Of a stretch of DNA of 64,000 bases, positions 53,108-64,000 are shown piece after piece. Positions within the stretch are counted from its first letter, which is position 1; every line of letters begins with the position of its first letter. The DNA is from Paramacrobiotus metropolitanus (taxonomy: Eukaryota > Tardigrada > Eutardigrada > Parachela > Macrobiotidae): NCBI RefSeq assembly GCF_019649055.1, contig NW_026570227.1, positions 1,054,001 to 1,118,000 on the forward strand, written 5' to 3'. The position numbers and the translations under genes are program-made. The notes under the pieces are model-generated. The model was not told where the DNA came from and made no database searches. It worked only from the letters and a program-made list of their open reading frames with translations.

Positions 53108-56100
53108 CACATTTAACACCACTGGCACTATGGCATCCACCTGTGCATGACCATAAACGTCGAGGCGTTCCAAGAAATGTTCGAATTCCGCCCTCAAGGA
53201 AAGTTGCGGATTTTCTGCTTGCTTTCTGGTATTTTTCGGGCGTTTCAACAAAGCTTCTACAACAGCATCGTGAAACGTCTACAAACAAAATTATAAGCAT
53301 TCGGAAAAAGGAGTAAAGTGCTCTTAAAAACTCTGTTACGGCTACATTTTTTACTAGCACCAGTCAGCCATAGTACTAGTAATCTAATGCAACTGAACAG
53401 AGTTGTTAACAACAGTTTGTACCTCGTTATTAAGCTGTAGCTAGTAGCAACAGAATTAACACAAAGTGCAAACGCGGGCAATTTACTTTACAGACAAAAT
53501 TTAAACAATGAAAAAACAACCATAATCTTTGTCTACCGTGGATTAAAAGGTATCGTTCTTGACACGGTCGTACAATTTCCTTCCACAGAAGCCAAACTAT
53601 ACCGCTGCTCAAGAAAGCTGCAGAACGCACTTTCCCATTCAGCCTTCAGCTCCGAATTTTCCGGCCCATAAAATGTTACAATTCGCATAATGCCGACCGA
53701 AAAACACCCAGCGTCACAACCACTATTAAATGGATAAAAAAGCCTTTAAAGAGGTATCGATTTTTCAAAGAAGAATACTTAAGACGCTTCGCGTTTTCTG
53801 CTAGGTGGGCCACGCTGCCAGCCTTTTCGAACTTTTACACCAATAAAATTCCTTTTAAATTCTCAATTCCATCCATGGGCCCGAGTACGGAAGCCGCGTT
53901 GCCCCTTTGAATATTAAATGAGAGGAGTTAGTGTATAAACTCGAGCGAGCGAGCGAAATCCGCCTGTGTGCTGCTAGTCGTGTGTCCTTTTCCTTCGCTA
54001 TAACGGATGCCGGCTTACCCTGAGGGCCGAGAGTTTCAAAGCTGGGTGGGGCAAAAATTGAAAAATGTATCTGCTTCCAAGATACCGGTGCAATCTGGCT
54101 TTCTCGTCTTCGGCATGGACAGCGGCGGATCCGCGTTAGGGGAAGTGGATAACTCATTAACTTTTCTTCATCAACTGAATATTTGCGCGAACAATCGGTT
54201 TTCACAAACTATCGGATTGGATCACAAAAATACGGATTTTGTGGCTAGACATGATCTGCCCAAGGTGTATCGTTGCGGTCAACAGGTCACCACACACAAT
54301 TTACAACTCATCCTTGGTTTGCGACCATTTACGTAGCATCTCGTTAGGATTGCTACATTGTCGCAGTTCTTACTTCTTCCCACCTTTTACTTGGTACAAA
54401 ACCTTTCTTACCGTTCTTTTGGTTTTGCTTCGCTTTTAACTGAAGTAAAATCGGTTCTATTCATGCTCTGCTGTTTCGAACTACCACCTGTTTGTTCACT
54501 AGTCTGAAAATACGTGGAGAATTCCCACTGGATGTAATTGCATCTGACTTGTAGGGATTCAGCTGCTCAGAACCCGGCAACGCTGCTGTTTTATATAATC
54601 TTCGTTCAAAACCGAAATTTAACCGACGTTCAGGCTCTAGATTTTCAAAGTTTTAAACACTCCTGAGTGTTGTAACACAGTAACATTTATTTTGGCAGAC
54701 ATTTACCGTAATGCAAGCCACTTCGCCGATTTTAGGTAAGTAATAAACGATACGGAATTCAAAACTACAACAGATTTGGCACAAAATTTGTTTCAATCCA
54801 GTTTCTAGCCAAAGTACATGTGTGTGGTGAAGTGCAGCAAAATTAAAGCTTCAGTGGTTGATCAAAATTTAAAACACGTGTTATCAAAAAAGCGTTACTT
54901 ACCAGGGCACATTTTCCCCGTCCAAATTCAGAAAATTCTTATTTTTTGTAAAATGGTAGTATACTATCGTAGTATGCCTAAAATAAGATTTTCATCTGCC
55001 ATGGTCAAGGGGGCGTGACCAGACAAGAATTTAAAGTTTGCGTATTATCACATACTATTCAATGCAGTGAGTACAAGTTATTCGTAATTATTTCTGTGTT
55101 ACTTTCTAATGTAGTACCGTAGACTTTGCAGTTGTCAAGTGGATGTAAACGAAGGCCACGTTTTTTGGCACGTGCCATTGCTACCTGAGTGCACATTTTC
55201 GAAAATTTATTATAAAGTACAGAACGAGTATGTCGGTATCTGTTTATTATGTAGTAAAGGAAGTTTTTTGGCACAGTTTACTTCATACAACACTAATCGA
55301 TTTTGGTTTCAAAATTTTTTCGAAAATGAGTACTCAGGCAGCAATGGCACAAACCGCCGCACGTGGGCTTCGTTTACATCCCCACTTGACAGTTGCAAAG
55401 TCCATGGTACTACAGTAAAGTACTACACTAACACAAAAATAATTACGAATAACGTGTACTCACTGCATTGCATAGTATGTGATAATCCGCAAACTTTTAA
55501 TTGTTGTCTGGCCACGCCCCCTTGACCATGGCAGATGAAAATATTTTTTAGGCATACTACGATAGTATGCTACCATTTTACAAAAAATCAGAATTTTCTG
55601 AATTTGGAGGGGGAAAATGTGCCCGGGTTAATAACAGTACATCGTTACCTAATAAAATACGTTGCAGCCAAACCGAAAACCAAACCGAGCCGAGCCGCCA
55701 GTGTGATTATAACCGGGTCGACTGAAACGTACTCAGCCACCAGCGAAAAACGGAAACCAACTACCGGTATTGCAATCTCGTACAAGTAACACTTCCTACC
55801 TGGACAACTGCGTCGAAGATGTAGTCTTCAGCACTATCCAAAACGTCTGATTTCTCGACAAAAAAACGAGCGAGGTGGGTAAGCAACTGCAAAGACATAA
55901 ACCAATCCATTAATACAAATACATAGACTCGATTTCTTTAGAAAACGAGTATGCGCAGAAAAGCTAATCGCAGAAAAGCAGAAAAGCGTAGAAAAGCAGA
56001 AAAGCAGCGAAATAATGCTTAAAGCTATGCTTCGTCAGTGTGCCCAGGTTCTGTACAGCAATCAGAGACTGTGCGCGTGTGTAGTCGGCAGAAATGTTTA

Positions 56101-57092
56101 CGAGTTATTAATGATATAAGATCAGAGAATACAGTGTTATGACCTTTGCACACAGTTTACCGTATGATATATCGTAATTGTTCCGCTGACAACAAGCACA
56201 AATATAAATAGCTACGTATACTTAGTCAAGTCGTGACAAACTGGCGTGAAGGCAGGCTTACGATCCCACGCGGTCTACCTTCTGATTACCTCGTACATTG
56301 CCTGAACCGACGTCAAGCGTTAGTACATCGCATCCGCGTGTGCAATGCTAACGCTTTTGGTTTTTTTTTGAATTTGTTAAATTTGATTAAGCACGTAATG
56401 CCACGCGAAAGCATCCTGTGCAGTGTACAGTGCTGCTGTTGAGTATTAAACCTTCTGGTTGCTTTTTACTTTCGTACAAAACCTCCTACCTGGTTGACAG
56501 CGGGAACGGAATCGCCACCTGCTTCCTTGTCACGAACCTCCGTTGTGTTGACAGAAAGCCTAGCTACAGCGTCAAGGAGCTAAAACGTTAGAAGCCAAAC
56601 CATTAATATAACTCAACGTTAAAATTCATTTTAATTAGTGTTTAAACCTGTGAAAGCATACCGATATGTGCACTGGCTGTTGCCTATTAAAACTTTAACT
56701 CAACGTTAAATTATCTAGCTGTTGCTGTTCATCTACAGAGACGGTAAGCGAAACCACCTATCTCTGTTGCTCAATCGAAACCAGATCCAGCTCGAATGTG
56801 ATATCACCCCTTAAAGCAACAGCGTAACGCTTAACATTTTGTCCAAAGCCATGAAAAAAGGAGAGTAACGCCCCACGTGGAGGGATGTTTGATTAACTAC
56901 CAGGCTGACTAATTACAAGCCTCTCCTGCCCATGTAGAGCATTCCATGCACAGCGCTTATGAGTATGTACTGCACTGTGGGGTGACTGGTTTGCTAAACG
57001 ACGAAGGTGACTTGCGGTGTACGTTTTACCTCTTTATGCTCATCAAGATTCTTCTCTTCTTGAAGAAGGAATTTGGCAAATTCTAGCGCCAT
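53108..57092 (-). CDS. Unknown gene with at least four small phase-0 exons
   Basis: Transcript order: exon 1 57092-57030 starts with ATG (MALEFAKFLLQEEKNLDEHK). Exon 2 is 56579-56490 (LLDAVARLSVNTTEVRDKEA). Exon 3 is 55886-55800 (LLTHLARFFVEKSDVLDSAE). Exon 4 is 53278-53108 (TFHDAVVEALLKRPKNTRK, ending VDAIVPVVLNV). Each is flanked by a good AG acceptor and GTAAR/GTAGG donor, all lengths are multiples of three, and every junction is phase 0. Reading through the last donor gives a stop four codons later, so the gene either ends there or continues beyond it. Exons 2 and 3 start alike (LLxxxAR), hinting at a repeated helical unit. No domain is recognised. The long third intron holds a fold-back MITE and a LINE scrap. 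Confidence 0.5.
53533..53690 (-). mobile_element. LINE 3'-end scrap in an intron
   Basis: The minus frame reads TFYGPENSELKAEWESAF, SFLEQRYSLASVEGNCTTV, TIPFNPR and stop. This aligns with GVFGPAFSELL.. IKQRFSLAVVKGNATAVL.. LPFNPRE of the LINE at 20724-22060. Confidence 0.65.
54902..55627. mobile_element. Fold-back MITE, 726 bp, family Y/Z
   Basis: The two arms, about 270 bp each (from 54902 and ending 55627), are close reverse complements, including the conserved GTCAAGGGGGCGTGRCCAGA. The inner 200 bp (for example GCCATTGCTACCTGAGT and its mirror) also fold back, so almost the whole element is one palindrome. TTA flanks both ends (54899-54901 and 55628-55630), as in PIF/Harbinger insertions. 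The ends match the MITE at 41414-42793. Confidence 0.75.
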
Positions 57093-57339
57093 CGTAGCTA
57101 TTAACGCCGATCAATTTTCTCAGGAAATAACAGCAAAGTATGCGACAATGCGATACGTTTTCAGAGCACCATGGTCAAAAGGTTCAAAATAAAAAAGATA
57201 GTCATAAATGACAGTCGCTTGACAGTTACCAGTAACATTAAGCCGTCTAAGCGTATTTCTTGTGACTCATGCTAAATCGCTGATCCCAAAGTGACTGTCG
57301 GGCTTGGGAGTGCCTCAGTATCGCACACTGAACATTTCC

Positions 57340-57450
57340 GGTAAGTACTGGTACGTATACGTTAGGTACTAGTACGTATACACTTACCACTTACCAGTAC
57401 ATGTACATTTACTAGGGTAGTACGTATACACTTACCAGTACATGTATAAT
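57340..57450 (+). repeat. GTACGTATACACTTACCAGTA minisatellite
   Basis: Units combining AGTACGTATAC, ACTTACC and AGTACATGTA repeat about three times with rearrangement. Confidence 0.7.
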
Positions 57451-58217
57451 ATTGTATGAGTGCTTATTCGGATATTGTGGTAATATGGGAATCCTAGTCA
57501 CTGGTTGGTTTTTCAGTTTTATTAGGCTTGTAGCTTCTATCATATGTACTGGCTGCCTACATAATTATATCAATGGTGTTTCCGTGTTAGCAGACGTTTA
57601 AGGCGTCACATCAAATGCCACCTGTAGTCTGTGTGCAGGTGTCTAGTTCTACTGCCTGCAAAATTTATGGTAGTGAGTGCAGTTTTGCCTACCTACCAGT
57701 GTTGCAGTGCATACAGCCAGATCAGTGAGATCACCATGAAGAAACGAAATTTCTCACGTTGACCCAGGTTCAGTGTCCGGTACACCAAAACCAAATGCCT
57801 ACCGTTGGTGTCAACGGTCGACTATGCAAATAAGTTGTCCCGTACGTATTCCTAAGAGCCAATTGTATCGTCGCAAACAGTGCGCCCCTTAGTAATCTAT
57901 CAGTAGATTTGGTATCTGATGATAAGTGATCATTCTGGCGCCATTGGGCGCCACCCCTGATCCACTGCCCCCAGAAGCAGCCACCCCCAACTGCCCCTAA
58001 AATTAAATTTTAAAAATAATAAAATTGCTACTAAATGTAATCATAAAAATAATACAATAAAATATAAAATCTTAATATCAACTTACAAATAAAATATAAA
58101 AATAATAAGACTTATTATTTTGGCGCTGCGTACATGGTTAGCGGCGATTGTTTCAGCCGCCTCCGGGCTGCTGTTGCTGCAGCACTATGGGCAAGCAAAT
58201 TCTTGCTGTTGATACAA

Positions 58218-58259
58218 CTGCGCCGTATCTGCAGCGCGTACGACTCAGATACGGCGCAG
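58218..58259. repeat. 14-bp stem hairpin
   Basis: CTGCGCCGTATCTG (58218-58231) and its exact reverse complement (58246-58259) are separated by a 14-nt loop. Confidence 0.75.
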
Positions 58260-58819
58260 GTAGGTTGAATTTTACCTGCCCTGCGTCCAGTTGCTAGGCA
58301 CACGGCACTGTTTCGCACTTCGCATTCAGCTTGACGGGTCTTCGTTTCAAATGCTAATGCATTAACGAAGAACCCGTAGGAATCTTTTGAAGGTTTTTGA
58401 TCCCTCCAATGCGGCCGTTCTTTTGTTTCTGGTGCGGTTTCCTCTGCTGACGAAGTATTTACAGTAAGTTATGTTGTTAATTCACATACACCATGTTTTT
58501 CGGTTTTATAGGCACTCAATTTATTTTTATTTTATTTATTTTTATACAATATTTGTTTAATAATGTACTTCGCGATGAAATAATGTACTGCGTGATTTAG
58601 CGTTTAACCAATGTTCATTTGTGTAACCCAATAAATTTTCTGTCATATTTTTATAGCTGCCCAGTGCGCTCTCGGCCTCAGGTGTCTGGATTTTCAGGCC
58701 AACAAATGTTTGGTGGAAGTCTGTGATTATAGGTACGTCATACGCGCCTGTGCGGAGCTTCTCGCCTGTAAATTTATTGGAGCTTTTAATGTTTTAAATT
58801 AAATAATTATAGTTATTGT

Positions 58820-59065
58820 AAAAGAGAAAACAATTTCAAGAATTTCGATAGCAAATAAGTCGTTCTTTATGAGGTCTAAGAGAAAACCGAGCCATTCTAG
58901 TTTGTTGTAAGCAAAGCATACGATTTCTGTTTGAAAACTGGATCCAAACCGTGGATTCAAATCCTATGCTATTTACGAGAAACTTAAATGCGTCGATTTT
59001 TTCTTAGATTTCATAAAGTACGACTTGTTTGCTATCAAAATTCTTGAACTTTTTTCTTTTTCGTT
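58820..59065. repeat. Imperfect inverted repeat, about 80-bp arms
   Basis: TCAAGAATTTCGATAGCAAA (from about 58835) onward through GTCTAAGAGAAAA mirrors 58980-59055 (TTTGCTATCAAAATTCTTGA). It is probably a small fold-back MITE. Confidence 0.6.
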
Positions 59066-59253
59066 TGAGATATTGGTTGATGGTTTTGGTAGAAAAATGC
59101 GCAAGGTGTAAGTGTTAATACCAGCAGGCCGAATGCCAACCACGAATTTGCCTGTTTGAGTACAGAAAAGTGCTTGGGTGCGCGCGTAGTAACAGCTTTT
59201 CGCAGTCCACTGTTTATGCATGGTGATGCAATTTCTTGAATATTTTGAGTAAT

Positions 59254-59757
59254 TTTGTCATGGTGGTAGACGCAGCGCAGGCCTCTGTTGGTTTACTAAA
59301 AACATTATTTTTTAGCCTCGTGTCGACCGCGACGGTTCTGACCTTTCACCGTCACCATCGTTGCTGCGCACCACTACGTCCCATTTCCTGCTGTCCGCTC
59401 CTTCCGCCGCCCTGTGTGTCTCCGACTCCGCCTTCCCTGTCTGCAGCCTCGCCTCGCCATCCTCCACCTCCGTCCACTGACCGCTTCCACCGGTGCAGCT
59501 GCGGCAGGGCTCTCGGGCTAGCAGCAGTCTGCCGGCAGTACTACCGTGCGGGCTTTACGGTCAAGCTGGTGTACTGCCTTGGGGTCGCGGTCGCTTCCAC
59601 CACAACAGCGGGCGGTGCTCTCGGGCTAGCTGCAGTTGTGGGCCAGTACCACCGGGCGGGCTACCAAGTTAAGCTGGTGTACTGTGCAGGAAGCCGGATT
59701 TCATTTACTGGAGCTGCTACATCGGAGAGGTACGTTTTCTCAAGTATTGTAGAATAA
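59254..59757 (+). CDS. Doubtful frame with Pro/Ser-rich stretch and a duplicated 37-residue segment
   Basis: The frame has a hydrophobic start, a low-complexity Pro/Ser/His middle, and two diverged copies of a segment containing ALGLAAV.. QYHRAGYQVKLVYC (59480-59700, DNA repeat of about 110 bp). The repetition and composition could come from a decayed tandem repeat as well as from a gene. The codon-level preservation of the second unit is the only argument for coding. Confidence 0.25.
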   Translation, partial: FVMVVDAAQASVGLLKTLFFSLVSTATVLTFHRHHRCCAPLRPISCCPLLPPPCVSPTPPSLSAASPRHPPPPSTDRFHRCSCGRALGLAAVCRQYYRAGFTVKLVYCLGVAVASTTTAGGALGLAAVVGQYHRAGYQVKLVYCAGSRISFTGAATSERYVFSSIVE

Positions 59758-60203
59758 TTGCTCCTTCAGTTGATAAAGTAATCGGGTTCCATACTGGGGT
59801 TGCTTTGCACTGCGATTATTCGTAAGATTAAGTGTACGAATATTTGATAGCAGGACGGCTTAGTCTATATAACTTGTGTTGCACTTTAAAAGTTTAATAC
59901 AGATTAATTCAGTTTATCTGGCTTAAGTGCACATACGGGCACAACCAATGCATTTATAATAAACAATGAAAAGCGAAAGCTTGTTCGCCTTGAATAATTT
60001 GATAATTTTTGTGATAATTAATAACTGACGAGCGCCACACAGTTTTGAATTTTGTCGTAAAGGGTGGTACTGTCGGTAGACTGCATCTAGGCTCACTGTG
60101 AGCGCAGCTGGGAAGGGGGCGCTCGAAACAGACATAATCTGGGCGTAACTTGATTTGTCAGCGCACATTAAATTAATGCTTTGGGTTGTCAAGTAGGCTG
60201 AAA

Positions 60204-61465
60204 ATGGTTCCGATGACGGGATTCATCTCCAGCCCTTCGCCAGACTGGATAAGAGGGCTTTGTTTACTGAAAGAGAATTTCCGTATCATGGACCGACGCA
60301 AGAATACAACAGGAATTTCCCAGCGGCGAATGTCCCGCGCCCAAAGGCGCAAGCTGAATGCGGACTGGGTGGGCATTTTCATGGAGGCCCGTGTGATTCT
60401 TTGGGGCGACTCCCAGCTGCGCCGGCTCTACTTTTGTATGAACTTGCCGCATCGATTTGATCGCGCTTCCCATTTCAATATCTTTGCGCGGTATGGCTCC
60501 ATCAACGGCCGCATAATTTTCCAGTACACGGAGAGCGGTGCGACATATGGTGAGCTACTGGTGGACCTGATCGACCGAGCTCGTCGAGAGTATCCAGCCG
60601 GACCACCGCCCAGTCACCAGCGAAAGAAGCTGTTTCTGCAGGCGGGGACCAATAACATGGCCCGATTTATTTGGAACGGCGATACCGCGAACACGGACGA
60701 GCCAGCGCGTACCGTCACTGTCTCGCTGGAGGAACATCGCAACCTCCTCCAGCAGTACTTCGCGCCAATCTTTGTCATCCCATGTCCGCCCATTAAGCAG
60801 TCCAAGCTCCCGTTTGATCACCCTCCACGACACGAACCGAGCTGCAGAAGGGCGGTGAATTTGCTGAATGCAGCTCTCCGGACCTTCTGTGCTCGCAATG
60901 CAGAGCGTAATTGGCACTTTCTGGAGGTTGCCCGTGATCTGACCATGTGCGATGATGGGATTCACATCCACGAAGCCGAAGCCGAGTATTTACACGGTGT
61001 TATGGATCATGCCCTGACGGTGGTGTCCGAGGGTAAGTCGATGAATAAAAGTAGTGTGCATGGTACGGATATTAGCGAGTTATTTCAATGAATTAACAAT
61101 AAATTTGACTTTTGCAGCTCGCCGCGCGCATGTACAAGCGGAAGAAGATCGTCTGCGAGAGGAACGGGAACGGGCTGCCAGGAAAGCGGAAAAGGCGGGG
61201 AGGCGGACCGCGAAGCGGAGGCTGAACAGACCAGCAGAGTGGAAGAAGAAGAAGGAGAAGCGGAAGCAGCTGCAGCGTGAGAATCCGGAGGTAAGGGTGG
61301 TTTGGCTTTAATTTCTTAGTTTGCATATTGACATTTTCACTGGTCTTGGGCTCTTTGTAGTTGGCACTGGAGAAAGCCGAGCAAAACCTGAAGAAAGCGG
61401 AACAGCACGTCAGTCGGCAGCGTCAGGAGGTTGAGCGGATAAAAAAGCGCATTAAGATCGGATAA
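60204..61465 (+). CDS. SGNH/GDSL-type hydrolase with C-terminal coiled coil, three exons
   Basis: Exons 60204-61032, 61118-61290 and 61361-61465 join (phase 1, then 0) to a predicted 368-residue protein. The ATG at 60204 is the first in frame. A basic N-terminus (RRMSRAQRRKL) precedes the SGNH fold. Block I is VILWGDSQLRR with the nucleophile Ser at about 70, the Asn block is QAGTNNM at 147-152, and the catalytic Asp/His pair lies in DDGIHIHEAEAEYL (D251, H254). So the esterase/acyl-hydrolase residues are all present. Exons 2-3 encode a highly charged helix (RLREERERAARKAEKAG; LEKAEQNLKKAEQ) likely to form a coiled coil and bind nucleic acid or a partner. No signal peptide, so probably intracellular. 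The substrate is unknown. Similar esterase domains occur in some retroelement ORFs, which is an alternative origin. The JmjC gene follows on the same strand after about 450 bp. Confidence 0.7.
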
Positions 61466-61912
61466 ATGTTTCGGGAATGCTTGCAGGCATTCCGTCGTTG
61501 TTACTGCGCATACTGTTACTGATAAAATGCAATGTTTTGAATCGGGCTAAGTGAAATTGTTCGAATGCTGCGCATGTAATTTGTGAAGTCTACGATGATA
61601 ACCAACATAAATAACACAGGTATTACTTCAGTTTGCATATTATCCTTATACATAGGAAAACACAGAAAGTGTAGATGAAGTTTCCAAAACAACTGCTTAC
61701 TTAAATGCACATTCAGAGCAGCAGATTGGTGACGTGAGTGCGGACTACGCAGTGAAATATGTTGTAAAACAAACAAGAAATTAGAAGAATGCGTCAATGC
61801 AAGGCAACCCAGAGCAAGATCAATCAGATTTTATCAGGTTCACTAGACAGTAGTAAGCTCACCTTTACGTCCGTCACGTTTTAGATAACGCAGCTTTCGG
61901 TTCGCGCTCAAC

Positions 61913-64000
61913 ATGACCAATGCCTCATCCAGACCTGCCGCGCAGCAGCGGGGGCGCCTTTTCAAGATTAAGGAGGTGGTTGCCGATATTCGCAGGAAAA
62001 CATACGGTGCCGACCTTAGTAGAATTACGCATGAGCTCATCCGGAACCACTCATCAGACTGGTTTATCCGAAAGGTGAGGGTTTTTAAAAAGGCACTCAT
62101 TTTCTTCACCAGAAGGCTGTTATATTTTTACGCTTGCATGCTTTTTGATCCTTCGTAGATCGTACCATCATGTCGCGAGACCTGCGACCTAGTTTACAAT
62201 GAGAACGAAGTCTATGATTATCTGGATATTCCCGAGATGCGGAAAAAATTCGCATTCACGAATCAACATTTTTATCCGGTCGTACATAGTCAAACCAAGG
62301 AGCAGGTACCGCAAATGGTGCACATTAGGAGCACTGATAAGAAGAATCATCTCGAAGACCAATCCTGGCGCGACGCGATCAAAGCACAGCAGGCTCAATA
62401 CGCACTGAAGTCAAACGGAAAGCTGGAAATTAAAGATTCCGATGTTGAAAACCAGCTCCCCGCGGCAACAAGGGAGCTTCTAACGGCTGTGTCCTTTTTC
62501 GCATGCAAAGATCTGAAACCAGGGTCAATGAACTGGAAATACGGCCACAACGGACCCGAGGCCCTCCCAGAGGTAACTTGCGGTGTCTGTGCATTTGTTG
62601 AATGTTATACTCAATTTTTTCTATGCGCGGGAACCCATAAATATTTGTATTGTTTGTAGCATCTGCGAATTGATCTTTCTGGATTGGTCTGCCTTATTCG
62701 TCTTATGGGAATGCTCTATCATCTTAAAGGACGCTACGGCATTGATATCCCGGAAGTCTTGCATGCCACTGTGCTCACCTTCTTTGGCTGGCATTGTGAA
62801 GATTACCTGTTGGGCTTCTACAATACTCTACATTGCGGCGTAGTCAAATCATGGTTCGCCACGTCACCGGAACACGCTCCTAGGCTTAACGAAATTATCA
62901 AAAGTATGATATTGCACGTTTTAAATTATCGGGGGCGCATAGCAATAACTGGGCATTTGTTTTCTTGCTAGAATATCATGTCCGAGCTGGGTTAGACGTC
63001 TGCGTTGATCCGGCAACCGGGAGCATTCATAAGAATGTTATTACGCCATTGGTGGACGAAATTCTCGATGAAGGTATCGATCTCTGGTGGGCTGAGCAGG
63101 AGCCAGGAGACACAATCACAGCTTCCCCGGGCGTGCCCCATTTCGGAGGGAACATGGGCGCCAATGTCGCCACAGCTGGGAATATCGCAGATCCTTACTT
63201 ATGGCGTACGAAAGTCGGTGAAACCGATCTTCACAAGCAATGCCCGACTGACAAGGCGCAGCGTGATTCAGGCAAAGGACCTTACGGGTTTAATGAAGAA
63301 GATGCAAAGATGATGAAGCCTGTTTGCCGAGCCGTCAGAGAGGCCATTGACAACTTACCCGAAACCGAAAGATGGAACATCACATGGGATCAGTTGCCGG
63401 ACAAGCTTATCGGACGAAACTTTCTTTCCGAGGAGCTTGCCAGGACTGTTGTTTTTGCGCCGCAGTATTTGGAGAGCAAATTTGTTGGCCACGTTCTCGT
63501 TCCCGCAGCCCGGATTGTTCCGGCCAAATATTGCGGCGTACGACAAATCCTACCGCACCAAGTGAAAACCATCCTTGCAGGATTGAGGAATGTCAAAGCT
63601 AACCGCGTGTCTGCAGGATTTGTTCTTGTGGGTAACGTTGACGCCGAAGGGTTGTCTGTCGAAGAAATTAGACGACAGTTGGAAAACGGCGAAGTTACAG
63701 TAGAAGTTGTTGACGGTAATTGCACTACACCTTCAGTTAGTTAAGGCTGTGTTTTGCATGATATCCCTTATAATTGCAGGAATTCAACGATTAGAAGCGG
63801 GAAAGCAGTTTGGCCACCTCCTATTTCTCGTGGCTGCGTATGCCAACTGCAAGCAATTTGATGTCGATCTCATCTTGCAGCATGAAGCCCAAAAAGAAAA
63901 CCATGTCATCCAGAAGCGCGACGGACACCACATGTTGATGGTTTTTCGTCGTCGGCTAAAAGCTGTGCTGCAACGGAGGTTAGAGGACGATGGCATCCCG
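61913..64000 (+). CDS. JmjC-domain protein (putative 2-oxoglutarate/Fe(II) oxygenase), 3' end outside the window
   Basis: Five exons are visible: 61913-62074, 62159-62572, 62660-62903, 62972-63715 and 63780 to the window end. Introns are 64-87 nt with consensus GT..AG, and the phases agree. The JmjC core reads FFGWHCEDYLLGFYNTLHCG, giving the Fe-binding His237 and Glu239, with Lys255 in VVKSW where 2-oxoglutarate is bound. Then GDTITASPGVPHFGGNMGAN has the third iron ligand, His330. The order and spacing fit histone-lysine demethylases and related hydroxylases (KDM4/5-like cores). The long N-terminal part (55-192) is not recognised, and no zinc finger is seen before the window ends. The part after the core is helical (SEELARTVVF; VLQRRLEDD). 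It is most likely nuclear, but the substrate is inferred from the family only. Confidence 0.7.

Larger units (their letters stand above)
57093..60203. other. Gap with small repeats, no confident gene
   Basis: It includes a tandem repeat at 57340-57450, a hairpin at 58218-58259, an inverted repeat at 58820-59065, and an odd open frame with an internal duplication (59236-59757). The stretch 57990-58110 is very AT-rich. Confidence 0.5.

Noticed and set aside
58115-58318. 67-codon minus-strand frame
   Set aside because: It contains a strong hairpin and lacks any domain or splice support.

Overview
This window looks like a piece of the nuclear genome of a small-genome invertebrate animal. The evidence is split genes with very short GT..AG introns (about 60-70 nt in several cases), a rhodopsin-type GPCR relic, immunity-related (IRG) GTPases, a JmjC gene, remains of an RNAi-type RNA-dependent RNA polymerase (a family absent from vertebrates and insects), and a dense mix of animal-type transposable elements (Gypsy, a LINE, hAT, pogo/mariner, fold-back MITEs, a Helitron end). 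A tardigrade or similar ecdysozoan would fit, but nothing here proves the phylum.

Layout. 0-4 kb: a small secreted-protein gene on the minus strand and a decayed GPCR. 5.4-12.4 kb: an IRG GTPase cluster with one intact two-exon gene, one frameshifted and truncated copy, and one copy broken by a 154-bp tandem duplication. A fourth IRG scrap lies near 20.5 kb. 12.4-14.4 kb: a minisatellite and a 1.6-kb element with 90-bp inverted ends.

15-49 kb: the main feature, seven copies (A-G) of a four-exon gene family that I do not recognise. Signs alternate (A+, B-, C+, D-, E+, F-, G+). B/C, D/E and F/G form head-to-head pairs that share a recognisable intergenic block. C, D, E and F look whole, B has a shortened exon 1, and A and G are broken. 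A carries a Gypsy element inside exon 4. In G, the place of exons 1-2 is taken by a decayed RdRP fragment. Signature residues group the copies differently in exons 2, 3 and 4, which suggests gene conversion or exon exchange.

49-60 kb: relics of a superfamily 1 helicase, a single-exon gene with a PD-(D/E)XK-like motif, a Helitron 3' end, and a minus-strand gene of at least four small phase-0 exons with a fold-back MITE and a LINE scrap in its intron. 60-64 kb: an SGNH/GDSL-type hydrolase gene with a coiled-coil tail, followed on the same strand by the first five exons of a JmjC-domain gene that runs off the window.

How the parts relate. IRG GTPases, RdRP and PD-(D/E)XK proteins each belong to families with defence or nucleic-acid roles. 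The tandem, converting, half-pseudogenised unknown family resembles fast-evolving accessory loci. A shared function is inference only. All exon boundaries come from reading splice signals and homology between copies; no search was run.
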